Source: Cunninghamia lanceolata (Eukaryota > Streptophyta > Pinopsida > Cupressales > Cupressaceae). From it: a DNA stretch of 64,000 nt. This document shows, piece by piece, positions 34,727 to 47,667 of this stretch. The stretch spans positions 1,550,001-1,614,000 of the forward strand of contig BSBN01001483.1 in NCBI GenBank assembly GCA_027924645.1. Reading direction: 5' to 3'. The number at the start of each line of letters is the position of its first letter. Within the stretch, counting starts at the first letter, position 1. Both the position numbers and the translations under genes were made by a program. The notes beneath the pieces are model-generated. The model was not told where the DNA came from and did not search any database. It worked only from the letters and a program-made list of their open reading frames with translations.

Positions 34727-36328
34727 GTGGTTGCCTCGAGAGGCATTCCTAACCATATTAGGATTGAAGTAGAACCAAAGATGAAGCATATGATAACTAA
34801 ATACAATAGAACAAATGAGGTACTACACACGACAGTAGAACCAGGCGTGTATAGAGTTTCCAATAGAGGAGTTCAAATAGAGGAAATCTTAGCCTTCAAT
34901 TTTGAAGAGAAACCTGTTAGCAAGGATACCAATGTGCTTGTTGAGTCTGACTGGGATTCTTTTGATGAAGAAGAGACCACTGTTAGTATGTTCAATCAAA
35001 TTATGAATGAAGAAATTCAAAAATGCATTCAGCAAGGGACTTGTATTTGGGATGTTTTATGCAAAGGATGGTGTAGAGTTCACAAAACTACGCATTCTGG
35101 AGAAAATTGTGGGATGTGTAGAGACATAATTGAGTGTCAATATAGAAAATGTATGACACAAAGTGAAAATCAAGAGAGTGAACTTGCTATTGATAGTCCT
35201 AAGTCATTGTTACATAAGAATGTTGATGCCATACCAAAAGATTCTACTAATTCTACAAAATTAACAATTGATGAACATCGAGTCATGCATAAATATGTAG
35301 AAAATGTTGCAATACCTATAAGTCAAACCAAAACACATAAGAATATGTATGCTCCTACAAAGCATGAGGTAAAAGAAGTGTTTCCTATAAGAACAAGAAA
35401 TCCAGTAAAGAACAAGAATAACATGTGTATTTTAAAATGTGATGGATCCAAATCTAAACAAGGAGTAGGGGCAGGAATAGAACTTATCGATCTTGATGGT
35501 AAGTCATTTTTGGTAGCTTTTAGGTTACAATTTCCTTGTACTAACAATGTATCTGAATATGAAGCATTGGTAGATGGATTAGTAATGGCCATAAATAAGA
35601 AGGTGAGAGTCATTCAAGTTTTGTCTGATTATGAATTGGTAGTCAGGCAGGTTAGAAAATTATATGCCTACAACTTTAGGGAAATGGTAAGTTATAGGCA
35701 TAGGGTCTGGGATCTGATCGAACACTTTGATGCTTTTAATATCACACACATTCCTAGAGAGTTAAATCAATGTTCAGATGCCTTAGCCATTGTAGCTAGT
35801 ACCCTTGAACCATTAACTTTGTCAAGATTGAAAAAGTATGCAGTAGAACTAGTGTTTATTCCAAGTATACTTGATAATGTGACAAATTTCCAAGTGTTTA
35901 AAGGTGACCAACAGATTCTTGATTTTATAACAAGTCATGATGTTTTTGAAACACATATAATAGATGAACATGATAGACCAAAAGTATCATGGGATCAAGA
36001 AGACATTGTTGACTTGAAAAGTAATTCTTTACCAAAAGGGGTCATTGAGTTAGAAAAAATCTTTGACTTCAATGGAGTTGTTAGACAAAGAAACCTTCCT
36101 AAAACAAATGGAGGTAAGTGTGACCATTTTAACTTGGGTACTGACAAGGATCCTCAAAATGTGTTCATTGGTAAGACTTGCTCTCCTGAGTTAAGAGATG
36201 ATATAATTGTTGTGTTGAAAGATTATAAACATGTGATTGTGTGGACATATGATGACCTTAAAACGTATGATACATCTATCATAACCCATGTAATTCCATT
36301 GAGACTAGGAGTAAAACCATTTAGATAG
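34727..36328 (+). pseudogene. Linker plus additional archaeal-type RNase H, upstream of RT
   Basis: This is the longest intact frame of the element (533 codons), ending at a TAG. Its first half is a charged linker with a Cys/His cluster (CKGWCRVHKTTH...CGMC, near 35060-35115). About residues 233-360 form an RNase H domain: CDGSKSKQGVGAGIELI (first Asp), NNVSEYEALVDGL (Glu), VLSDYELVV (Asp) and IPRELNQCSDALA (last Asp). So all four acidic positions are kept. This is the archaeal-like extra RNase H known from Tat-lineage elements. Here it precedes RT; in most described Tat elements I recall, it follows the RT/RNase H. The end of the frame leads into RT (ITHVIPLRLGVKPFR). Confidence 0.8.
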
Positions 36329-37560
36329 AAACAAAGACCAGTAAATGCCATACTAGATCCCTTGATCTTTGAAGAGGTCAAGAAGTTGTTATTTGCAAGA
36401 ATAATTTTTCTTGTAAGACATTCCACTTGGGTAGCCAATCTAATGCCTGTGAGAAAGAAGAATGGGGACATCAGAGTCTGTGTTGAATTTATGAATCTTA
36501 ATAAGGCGTCAAAAAAAGATAATTATCCTTTACCTCCTTTAGATGAAGTTTTACAAGTAGTTAATGGTGCTAAGATGATGTCCTTTCTTGATGGATTTTT
36601 GGGTTATAATCAAGTTTTGGTAGATAAAGAAGATAAGTTGAAGACCACATTCACATGTAAATGGGGTAATTATGCCTATAGAAGAATGCTATTTGGATTA
36701 ATCAATGTAGGTGCCACATTCCAGAGAGCCATGGATATTGCTTTTCGTGGACTAACAAGAAAGTGCATTGTGATTTATATGGATGATCTAGCAATTTTTT
36801 CCAAGAATAGGACTACCCATGCAGATGATTTGAGAAAAGTATTGCAAAGGTGTAAAAAGTATGGTATATCTCTTAACCCAAAGAAATGTGTCTTTGGGGT
36901 GACAGAAGGTAAACTCTTAGGGCATATTATTTCTGAGAATGGTATTTCCATTGATCCAAATAGAGTGGAAGGGATTAACAAATTTTAGTTGCCCGCTAGT
37001 AAGAAAGAACTGAAGTCATTTTTTGGTAAGATAAACTTTGTAAGGAAATTTATTACTGGTTTTGCTAAGATAGTATAGCCTTTGAATGCTATGCTCAAGA
37101 AGGATGCTCAGATAGAATGGACACCAGTAGCCAAGGAAGCATTTAAGGATATAAAGGAAGCTATTGCCAATGCTCCTGTATTAACGAGTCTAGATTATAC
37201 TAAGCCATTCTTTATATAATCTTTTGCATCTAAACACTCATGTGCAACATCTTTAACACAAAAGGGTGAGGAGAATGAGGAAAAACCAATAGTGTTTATG
37301 AGTGCTCCCCTTAAAGGTGTAAAGTTGAAATACTTAGATACTGAAAGACAGTCTTTTGCCTTAGTGAAGACAGTGAAGAAGTTCAGGCATTACATATTGA
37401 GGAGTCAAGTTAAGGCTATTGTGCCTGATGTTACAGTAAAGATGTTGCTTATGCAAAATGAGCCAAGGGACAAAAGAGCTAAATGGATCACTGTGTTACA
37501 AGAGTTTGATTTGGAAATCATTCTAATGAAATTGGTCCAAGGTTAGGCTCTAGTGCAAAC
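36329..37560 (+). pseudogene. Reverse transcriptase and native RNase H of the Tat-like element
   Basis: RT is clear: MPVRKKNGDIRVCVEFMNLN, the YNQVLV and FTCKWGNYAYRRMLFGL segments, the YMDD catalytic box (VIYMDDLAIFSKN, near 36775) and the thumb motif LLGHIISENGI. Stops at 36326 and 36986 break the reading frame. The following RNase H is degenerate: the first Asp position reads SFASKHS and a stop lies before it (37216-37219), while YLDTERQSFALV and the LQEFDLEI end remain. A decayed native RNase H beside an intact extra RNase H fits what is known of the Tat lineage. Confidence 0.88.
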
Positions 37561-37799
37561 CATAGCGAGTACAGACCCAAAGATTGTTCATCAACAATAA
37601 GTTGTGCATACAAGTACTACGGGTGGATGGTATGATGATCTTAATTCATTCCTGATACCAAGAAAATATCCTAGTCACATGAAGTCTTCTCAAAGAAGAG
37701 CATTAGGGTTGAGAGCTTAGAAATATATCATCTAGGGAGGTCTATTGTTCAAAAAGAATCATGAGGGAATATACCTAAGAAGTTTGAATAGAGAGTAAA

Positions 37800-38863
37800 T
37801 GGATAAGGTGATGTCAGAGTTGGATGATAAATATGGGACAGCCCATGGGTCTCATTTGGCTACTACACATAAAATTTTGAGGGCAAGATATTACTGTCCT
37901 ACTATGTTCAAAGATACTGAAGAACACATTAGATGATGTCCCATATGTCAAACCACTACTGATAATGGAAGAAATATGACTCATCCATTGTAGTCTATGA
38001 TAGAAACTAGACCGTTTGCACAATGGGGGCTGGATTTCATTGGAGTCATTAACCCTCCATCTTCTTCTAGACACAAATTTATCTTGATAGTGACAGACTA
38101 TTGCACCAAGTGGATAGAGGCAACTTGCTGTAAGTTTTCTACCATTGAGATTGTCATCAAATTTCTGGAGGAAAATATCATAACCAGATTCAGAGTACCC
38201 TATTCGCTAGTATGTGACAATGGCCCTGCATTTTCTTCTTTAAAATTTTTGAATTGGGTGTTTGAATATGGTATTATTTTAAAATTTTCATCAAACTATT
38301 ATCCACAGGGGAATGGTTTAGCATAATCCACTAACAAAATTTTGTTAGATATCATTAAGAAATTGATTGCCAAAAATCCTAGAGAATGGAGTACCTTATT
38401 GAAATATGCTTTATGGGTTGATAGAAGAAAATTTAAGGTAGCATTGGGGAATTCACCATATCATTTGGTATATGGAACAGATGCAATTTTGCCTATTAAT
38501 TTGAGAATCCCAACCTGGAAGTTTGCTAATGAATACTTAGGTTTTGATGATCAAAGAGAAGCTAGGTTAGTTCAATTATTACACCTAGATGAGAAAAGGA
38601 ATCAAGCCATAGATAAGTTTGCAAAACATCAAGCAGTAGTGAAGAGGTGGTTTGAAAAAAGAGCTAGAATAAAAAAATTTAAAATATAAGACTTGGTCTT
38701 ATGCTGGGATATAGCACATGACAAAAAGGGAAACCATGGGAAATTTGATAAGCTGTGGATGGGTCCACTCCAGATCGCTGAAATTATAGGAAACAATGCA
38801 TTTAGGTTGAAGACTTTAACTGGGGAAGATAATCCATTACCTATTAATGGTCAAGCCTAAAAA
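37800..38863 (+). pseudogene. Integrase of the Tat-like element
   Basis: The zinc-binding region is seen as GSHLATTHKILRARYYCPTM followed by C-P-I-C. The catalytic core has its first Asp in WGLDFIGVINP (38025) and its second in LVCDNGPAFSS (38215). The third position, expected as Glu in PQGNGQAEST, is a TAA stop at 38324-38326 (PQGNGLA-stop-STNK). The C-terminal part (GNSPYHLVYGTDAILP and beyond) is readable to about 38860. The domain would have inserted the DNA copy; here it is dead. Confidence 0.85.
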
Positions 38864-39780
38864 ATGTTGAGCTGAGTCTCACTGTGTATTATATTATAAA
38901 TATTGTATAGTCTTGTGCTTGTTTGGTTTTCTATTTGGTTGGTTTGTTTATCTGTTTTGTTTTGTTTTGTTGTGTGGTTGTTTGTTGTTTTGGGCTCTTC
39001 ATTTTCATTTTGGATAAACAGGACTAGGCTACAACTTTATAAAACAATGGAATTTATAGAACTGAGAAAACCATTTGAAATTTATGCATAAGTTGTGACT
39101 TTTGTAAATGTAATTTGCTTGGTTTGGTCTTTTAAAGATTTTATGCACCATCCACAAATTGGAATATTCAAGGAATCATACAAATACACATCTTTAAAAT
39201 TATGAGGGTAGGTTTGGAGGATAGTGGACACTTGCATTAAGTGAAAAATCTAAAGGTTTGCTTTTGCTACCACTATAATCTCCACCTTGCATATCAAGAA
39301 CATGCTTATACTATCTATTAAACATGAGCTTTATTGCAATATCAAAAGTATTAATGATGAATACAAAACTAATGATCAAAATAAATCATTTGAAAATATA
39401 TGAGGACTGCCAGATAACTCCACTAGGGCTATGGATGCTTGCTAGCAGTGGGGCTCTATTTGGGGAGATTATGGGCGATAACCTTGACAGGGATATGGAC
39501 GCCTAACTAGCAGCAAGGCTCTATCTAGGTTGGCTTAGAAGGATTAAATCAATCTATGTAGTTTAATGCAAATAGTTGCTATTCCTGAGTCTAATCCAAA
39601 GAATGGGATTGAATCAATTGCACACACTTAAATTCTCTTGAAAGATTCTTTTGGTGTTAGTGAGTACATTCTTTCTGAGATTAAGCAACATATTGCATGC
39701 AAAAAAGTTGGAAATTTATGATTTATTTCATCTTGTTCCCTGAGTTTTGTTGAATTTGATTTTTTTATTTGGTTACTAGT
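38864..39780 (+). other. 3' untranslated region and candidate polypurine tract
   Basis: No gene is seen. A purine-rich stretch, tgagggtaggtttggagg (39203-39220), is the best polypurine-tract candidate. A weak 66-bp duplication (tagcagtggggctcta / tagcagcaaggctcta) lies at 39440-39525. If the LTR starts at 39781 the tract is 560 bp away, which is unusual. If the LTR starts at 39225 (TGGACA) it is adjacent. The 5' LTR start lies outside the window, so this cannot be settled here. Confidence 0.5.
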
Positions 39781-41600
39781 TGTTGTGATGTTCACAACAC
39801 ACCCCATTTTACCCTTTAGCAAAATGAGGACCCCTGTTGTGGCTTTTTCTTTTGGCTTGTGTGGTTTCTGCTTACTTGGCGGTTTAGGTAAAATGTCTTG
39901 GGTGCTTGGAATTTGAGTTACACAATGCTTGGGTGTAAATGGTTTTTACCAATAGAATCTGCATGAAAAATCAGCTAGGGTTTCCTTTTGAATCATTTGA
40001 AAATTCTGCATATTTTGATAGTTATGCTTGTTCTTGTGAAAAGTCAATGCTAGGCAAAAGGGTGGTCAACGTGTATCTGATATACATTGTTATTTGCATA
40101 TATCCGTTATGCATTTGGTTTGTTGGGTTACTTTATTCATCGTGTTTTGAATTGTTTGATGTATATGGTATGCATAAAAATATTTAGGTCCGAACCCGAC
40201 GGTGTTTTGTAGTGAAAGGTATAAAACATTAAAATTCGTAGTTGTATTTTGTATATTATAACTCATGTATTAGAAATACAAATGCAAAATATACATGGGT
40301 GGATGTCAAAATAAGTTCAAAATGATGTATAAGGTGGGGGATATTTTGTTTGTATGTTTTTGATACAAATGCAAGGCCGAACCCGAAAGTTAAATTCAAT
40401 CGAATGTTGAAAATAAAAGTTAATACCCATTTTTGTGTGTATAATTGCATGTATCTTATGTATAAATACAAAACCAGATGCGATTAGGAAAGTCAAACAA
40501 AATGAATTTTAAGTGGAGTCTGCATTTATATATTTGGATGCATGTATTAGAAATACAAAAAAAGTGAAAGATACATTCGCGGATTTGAACCTAGGATTAA
40601 AAAGAAAATAAAGTGTATTCCTTTATAGCAAAAAGATAAGGTAACATCCTGAATCGTTGTAAATTTTGACATGTATATGATATATACGAGGATATACAAA
40701 GGAATAATATACAAAACCTGACACAATTAGAGATTTGATAATTGTATACATCGGGTGGGGTCCACATCTATATGGTTGGGATACATGAATGCGATATACA
40801 GAAAAATGATACAAAAGAGTTAAATGCAAAGCTGGACTACAAACTAATTCTAACTTGTTTTATAAAACCCGCTGGAGTCTGAGTTTGTATATTTCGATGA
40901 TTGTATAAGATATACATAAGGATATACAAAAATTAAGAGAGAGAAACACTAAAATGCCAAAGACTTATCGTGCATGTATGTGAAATTCAAACGGGAAAAG
41001 TGCATGTATATGATATGCAAAATTCAAAAGTGCAGAGAACTAATGTATACAAGATTCAAAATATGAACTAAACGAGAAAAATAAAACACAGATTGAATTG
41101 CATGCCTTAATTACAACATTTAATGCACATCTACCACTAGAAAACCTAAATTCGAAGAAGTAAAAAGGAAATTAGATTATGTTAATCTTCACAATTGCAT
41201 TCAGAGTTAAAAAATTGAAGAGCATTTTACAGAGCTGAGGTGAAAGGTGATTCAAAGGGTGAATTAAAATTTGAGAACATTAGCTGGGTTGAATTCAAAT
41301 GGTAAATTTCTTGTCAATGCTATTAAAGTCAACAATTGCAGTTCATGTATGTACCGAAAGACTCTTGTGATTTTATGGAATACGATTACAGAAATTTTAC
41401 AGTGATTACAGTTCAATAATGGAAAAGTTGTTAGGCTTAAGTAATCGTTATGTTTAAATCGTAAATGTAAACATAGTAAGATACATATGCATAATTCAAA
41501 TGAAGAGAAGCTTAGGGTAAAAGTTAAACGGTAAATATGCATGGTAAAAAATCCTAGTAAATATAGACATGATGGTAAAATCAATGCATGTCTTTTTAGG

Positions 41601-44600
41601 GTGCCTCCAAAAGGAAAGAAAGTGGAGAAGATGGCTAGAAAATCCGAAAAGAAGGAAACCAGAGTCAAAGAAGAATTTGCAGTTAGAGGTTATAACTTGA
41701 ATATTTACTGTTCACACAGGACATTGGATACTGAAATTAGGGATTTTGATTCTGATGAGATATTGAACAAGATCCAAGAACCTAACACATCTTTAGCCAT
41801 GAAAAACATTTGGGATTTTGGGTTGTACAAGGCTGCAAGATTTCCATTAGCAATGGATGCTAGGGACTTAGTTTTTGAGTGATTATAGAGATATGATTTT
41901 ACTTACAGGAAGGTAAAATATAATGGAATGATATTCACAAATTTGTATGTCAATGGTATAGCAGAAACTTTTGGATTGAAGACGATTGGAAAGATGAAAG
42001 AAGTGGACACAAAGAAATATTTAGATGATTTTAAGAAGAATGAGGCATCCTGTAAGAGTTCAATATTCTATGGGTGGTATCCCTCAGATAAGAAGCCGAA
42101 GGCAGCTGCCAGAGTATCAGAGATTATACATGTTAGATTTCGAGGAAGTATATATCATGATTACACTACTGAGAAGAGTAATGGGGTTAGAGGATGCAAC
42201 TACATTTGAACCTTGGATGTTTTCAGTAATACAATTCATCAGAGAAGAAATAGGGGATGTGCATTGGGCATTGGCAATCATCAATGCAATTTATGCACAT
42301 GCCTTAAGATTCAACAAACATAAGAAATTCTTCATGTCATCATACATTGTATATTCTTGTGCTGCCAAGATGCAACTGAATGGGATACCAAGGATTGGCA
42401 CATTGGGAAGGGGGCCAGGACATAAGTTAGTAGATGATCATTACCCAGAACTGTAAGCACAAAATGTAAGGAAGAATTGGATAAGGGTTAATGATGTGTT
42501 TTCTATGTACTTGACAAGGATACTGACAGGTGAAAAGGATCAAAGGTTGTGTGAAATAGCCAAGAATGCAATCACATTACATAGTGCTTGGTATATTCCA
42601 TTCTTCACTTTCACATACATCAGAACTGAGGGATTTGAAGGCAAAAATTTTAGACTACCAAGATATCCATCAGACAAGTTAGTGTTGCTAGAGTTCACTA
42701 AACAAATATTGGATGTATATGCAATGTATAAGGCCCAATGTAACAGGGGTAACATCAAATTTCCCTTTGTTATTGGAAGGTATCAGTGTTTCAATGAGGA
42801 TGTGGCTAAAACTTCAGAGGCCGAATTGTTGTATTATGGTTTTCCAATGTTTGATCTGGTCCGGCCTTTTGATCCATTCAAAAGGATTCATAATTTTATA
42901 GATAAAAAGTACAAGCATCAACCTCACATTGAGGATTTTTGGCCCGACTGTGATAATGAAGATGAAGTGAAGAGAAGGTCTCATCAAAGATTAACCCTTG
43001 ATTAGATGAGAACACTAGGGGGAATTGAAGTGCCCCAAGAGACCCAAGAGATTGGAGATGATGATGATAATACCTTACATATAGGGTATGACAGTACAAA
43101 GGAAATTCTAACTGAACCAGATTGGAATCAATCTGAAGAAATTTCATTGTATAACATTTCAAAGTCAGTGTTTGCATACTCAGATATCTGGGTAAAAGAA
43201 ATAATAGAAGAATTAAAGGCTAAGGGAATAACAGTCACTTACCCAGGTAAGAAGGGTAAAAAGAGAAGTTAGGAAAATGAGAAGGATTTTGATGATTTTC
43301 TGAAAAGAAAGAGGTAGGTGGTGGAAGAGAGAATAGCTAAAGCCAACACAGGAGCCACAATAATGGACCCCTATGCATTGGGGATAACAACGACTATACA
43401 TGTAGGAACGTTTGTATCTTCCAAAGAGGGGATGTCTACATATACATCTACTGTTGTTGTTACAACATAGCAAGTTCCATTACATGTAGCAGTGCTATCA
43501 CAACCACCATCAACACTTGTAGTACCTGTGTAGGCATCTCAAAAAACACCTTTGGAGACACTCATGGTTGCAGAACAAACCCAACAGGAGAAAATACAGG
43601 GGTTTATTAAGGTCAAACAAGAAATGACCGAAGAAATGATGACAAAGGTATCTGCCCAAGCATCCACCAAAGGAAATGTAGAAGTAGTAGATGTGGATCA
43701 AATTGAGGATGTAGAAGAAGGTGAAGAAGAAGGTGAAAATGAAGGCAGTGATGATAACAAGCACCAAAATCTCATCTCATCTCCAAGCATTCAATACAAA
43801 AGATTAAAATAATTGATCCTTTTGAGAACATGGTGCCAAGAGATCTCATGGAAGAGGTTAAGGAAGCGGCCAAAGAAATATTGAGGAATCAGGCTGAGGA
43901 AGAAGAAAATATAGACATGGAAAAGGTACAAGATGTTCAAGAAGAGGCCCATCAAGAAAATATGCCTATAGAGGGGATGGAGGAACAAGGAGTTGATGAA
44001 GGGAAAGATCCACCACAAGAGGGTCTTAACCCTGAAGTACCCCATGAGGAAGAACAACAAAATGCAAAAATTGTTCAACCTCCACAACAACAGTTTCCTC
44101 AACAGGAACAATTGCAGCAACAAGTTCCCCTACAACAACAACAACAATAGCAACAAGAGCAAGAGCAAGAAGAAGTGCTCGTAGGAGGTCAAGAAGAAGT
44201 GTTGAATGAGGAAGCCACAGATACAAATAAGGAAGTGTCATCTTGGGTTGAGTCTGAAGTGAAACATGACACAACAATCAAAGTGGCAACAATTGATATT
44301 AAGAGATTTTTAACTAGTGAGGTCGGGAAGAGAGGCAGAAGAAAGGCTAGAACCATGTCAATCATAAAGAGGGATTCCTCTGGTGGAAGGACTGTGCAAA
44401 TAGAAACTCCCCAGGCTGATAAGGGGAAAGGAGAAATAAGTGCAGAGGAATACAAGATGATCAGTGTGGATCTCGGGCATGTCAATAGAGAGGAGCACAT
44501 TGAGGAATTGCAGGAAATGACTGAGTTCACTACAAGCATATTGAGAAAAGATAAACAAAAAATAAATAATTTGAAGGGGCAATTGCCCAATATGAATAAT

Positions 44601-45427
44601 TCATTCAAGGGATATTTGATCCCACACAAAATGTACCTGAACTAGCCCCTGATTTAACTATTCTTTCTAAGGAACAAATAGAAGAGATAGAGAATAAAAA
44701 GCATGAGGCTAGTATGTTGGAAGATTTTGTTAGGTCATTTATTCATAAAGGAAAAGAGGTAATAAAAATTGCCATTGGCAATTGGAGTACTACACTAACT
44801 AAGCGAAATAATTGTGCCCACATTATACAAAAGTGTCAAGAAAGAATAAAGAAAAACAGAGATGAGTTGAAGAAACTCAAAGCTTTGGAAGGACATACAC
44901 AGTCCTTAGTGAATGATGGTATTATAACCATGCAAACTGTATTTCTGGTCCCTAAAATGAACATGGAGCTAAAATATGAAGAGGGGATACTGAGGCCTTG
45001 CTTGGGCAATATATAGGAATTGGAAAAGAATGTTCAAGTGTTTATGAAGAAACACGTGAAGATGGTTGAAGATTTGGTTAAACATCCCTGCCCTCAAGTT
45101 CAAGTATTTGATGCAGATATAGCTATAAAAGAATTCAAAGGCAACTTTTAGTGCTGCATTGATGATCTTGTAAATCATTTAGATGAGGAAGAAATGGAAA
45201 ATATGGTGAAACTGAGTGCTAAGATTAGAAAATACCACAAGAGGAGAGAAGATAGAGAAAACAAAGCACAAGCATTGAAGACAAGCATTGAAATGCAGCA
45301 GTACATTGGGGATGCTTCTCAGAGAACTAGTCGTGCCTCCATATCCACCTTAATTGCAAAGTTCACACAATACATGAGCGATAAGGACAAGGATATGCAA
45401 AGAGAAGACGACAATGGTAGTGACTAG
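41601..45427 (+). pseudogene. LTR-encoded ORF, copy B (~1,275 codons, degraded)
   Basis: This is the second copy of the U3 frame. The start ATG has become GTG (41601), after tttttag. It has at least eight stops (for example 41881, 42453, 43003, 43270, 43805, 44148, 45015) and two or more frameshifts, but the translated order is the same as copy A. The Gln-rich segment (QQQFPQQEQLQQQVPLQQQQ, near 44080-44148) and the acidic run before 43760 are better kept here. The C-terminus is intact, ending MSDKDKDMQREDDNGSD at 45427. Copies A and B have different lesions, so a consensus would be largely open. That implies the ORF was intact at or shortly before insertion. Confidence 0.72.
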
Positions 45428-45636
45428 GCTGTTTTTTCACTAATTGTTACATGTTATACTTTATTATGATTTTGTAATGATACATGGTCAAAGTAAAGTC
45501 AAATATTTTAAAAGATTCTAAAGGGCATCTTTGCTCCTGAGAGAATATTCTTTAAGATATTTTGAAGTGACAGCTGGCTGGGAATTTGAATTTGAACTAT
45601 TGGTAGTTTTGTGACCGTAGTAGGGGATTCTAAGTC

Positions 45637-45643
45637 TATAAAA
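45637..45643 (+). promoter_or_regulatory. TATA box of the Tat-like 3' LTR
   Basis: tctataaaagggg corresponds exactly to 20579 in the other LTR and lies about 210 bp after the ORF stop. Confidence 0.6.
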
Positions 45644-46583
45644 GGGGCTTTAATATGTATATTTGAATACACACCACTTGTATAGAAAAAGCATTAGAGA
45701 ATTTGCAATAGAAGTGATTTGTGAAAATACTTTGAGCATAGGAGTTGGATTAGCATTTTGCCTGTGTCTACAGTGGAGAGAATGTGGAATGTCATGCTTT
45801 CTCTCTATAACTAGAAAATGTCTATAAGTTTGATTTAGTTGTTGATACTTTCAAAGACTTTGAAGTCATTATATATTGTAAATTTGAAATGGCTTTCATA
45901 TGTTAATAAATACAAACATCTAATTGTTGCATCTATTCCATAGTGTAATTAGATTTATGTGTTCTTTGATATATTTCCTTTGATGATTACAGTTTTGTAT
46001 GTTAATTTGTGATATTGCTATGAAGAAACATACATGAATTTAACTCCTTTGATGTGTTACAGCTAATCAAACTTATGTGCATGAGTAGCAGAGAAATAAT
46101 TCCTACATAATCAAGTTTTTTGAACCTTATCTTTTGACTTTTCTTATCAAATCTTTAAATAATTAGCATGCACGCAGTTATCTGAAGGAGATTGTTATTG
46201 ATTCAAATAAAAACTTGTGAATTGCAAAGATCTTTAACAGTTTTCATATAAATCTGAAATACAAAGTATGTTTTCATTGAAATTCATGAAAAGCTTTGTA
46301 GTAGAATGGTAAATACATGCAAAGGATCACTAGTTATAATGTAATTTGTAATTATTTGCAAAGTGTAAGTAAAAGAAGCTAGTACATATCCCTTAAATCA
46401 CGTAAGGCCCCTTGAATAAACAGCTTCATATTGAACCCTAAGTAAATCTAAGACAACCATGATCTGGTTACCATAGACTTGGAATTGAGAATTATTTTTA
46501 ATAATTCTCCATATTCTTCAAGATAAGACAAGATTCTTTGTAAATTTTATCTATTGTTGTTTTGAATAAAGTCATCATCAACA

Positions 46584-47667
46584 TGTCCCAATATGGTATA
46601 ATAACAAGGAATTAATAAATATTTTCAATTGAGCAACTCATAAAGAATATGGATCAACATACCAAGGAGCAACCATAAGAACATTCCTTTTGGAACATAG
46701 GGAATTGCAAATATCAATGTTACAACAATCAACCTCTTTTCAATATACCAACATGCAATGTACAACCTCATGCATAGCTCCTTGCATCATGTGCCAACCG
46801 TGTTGCGCCAACAATCATGTGCCAACCATGTTGTGCCACACACATCTACACCTATACATGCTATTGCACACAAGGCACACAATCTAGAACTCAACACATA
46901 ACCATGTGCAACACTTCTAAACATCACACACCATTTTAGTTCATGCAAGCAATCACTTGGCACAACTTTATTCCATCACAAGACACCTTTTAACACAATG
47001 AACAACTAAGAGTCAAACCAAATCTTAAAGTTGTCTATTCAAACTATTGTGATGCTTGAGTTCCCACATGTCACTCTTGGTTGCTAATTGTGATGACAGT
47101 TATCTTTTTAGGAAATCAAATTATGCATGGTGCAAGAAACCATGAACTTTGTGTTGGATCAAGTGGCATTGTTTAGGTGGCACATGATGCAAGGACTTAT
47201 GCATGAGGTTGTACATTGCTATGTGAGTGACTAAGGCTAACATGCAAGCTTGTGCAATAGCATGTAGATCATGATGTGAACAAGAAAAATTGCTTTCCAT
47301 TTATCCATTTAACCAATCTTCCTTTCTCTATTTTCTCGGGCATGTCTAGTTTTGAGAGACTAAAACTTTCAACCCAAAACTCAAATTATCTTATCATCAA
47401 TTGGGATGGATTCTTTGATAATTAAATTTTGAAATCTAGAGGCAGACAAAAATGATCTACATTGCACCTATCCATATTACATAATGATCAACAAAAATGA
47501 TTTGTATCAACCAAATATCCATATAGGCATACATCAGTATCTGTCGATATAAGTATAATGTATATACAAAATAGCCATATAGGCTTACAAGAATGCCATA
47601 TAAGCATACAATGTCAACTATATGCAATACAAAATATATGTCCATCTCTAGGTTACAATAATATATG
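46584..47667. other. Intergenic DNA right of the Tat-like element
   Basis: I see no gene. The first bases (tgtcc) should be the element's target duplication, the partner being off the left edge. A short repeated phrase, catgtgccaacc(a/g)tgttg(c/t)gcc, occurs at 46789-46840. Confidence 0.5.

Larger units (their letters stand above)
15559..46583 (+). mobile_element. Old Tat-like Ty3/gypsy element with very long ORF-bearing LTRs
   Basis: The sequence 15559-22642 (minus one solo-LTR insertion) matches 40625-46583. Both copies stop at the same bases, catcatcaaca. After the first copy comes a PBS-like sequence and then gag, protease, RNase H, RT, RNase H and integrase on the plus strand; after integrase comes the second copy. 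The repeated blocks are therefore the LTRs of one element. The start of the 5' LTR is left of the window, beyond the element that ends at 15558. The 3' LTR probably begins at 39781 (TGTTG, complementary to the CAACA end), giving 6.8 kb. Every ORF has stops, so the copy is dead. Host DNA resumes at 46584. The alternative, two independent insertions of a non-autonomous element flanking a gypsy body exactly at PBS and LTR end, is much less likely. Confidence 0.78.
39781..46583 (+). repeat. 3' LTR of the Tat-like element
   Basis: It matches the 5' LTR from 40625 (equivalent of 15559) to 46583. It starts TGTTGTGATG and ends TCATCAACA, an inverted TGTTG/CAACA pair. 39781-41600 is AT-rich U3 with no gene. 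45428-46583 holds the TATA box, an AATAAA near 45907 and gene-free U5-like DNA. Divergence between LTRs is roughly 5-8% by eye, so the insertion is old. The left limit is provisional. Confidence 0.7.
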
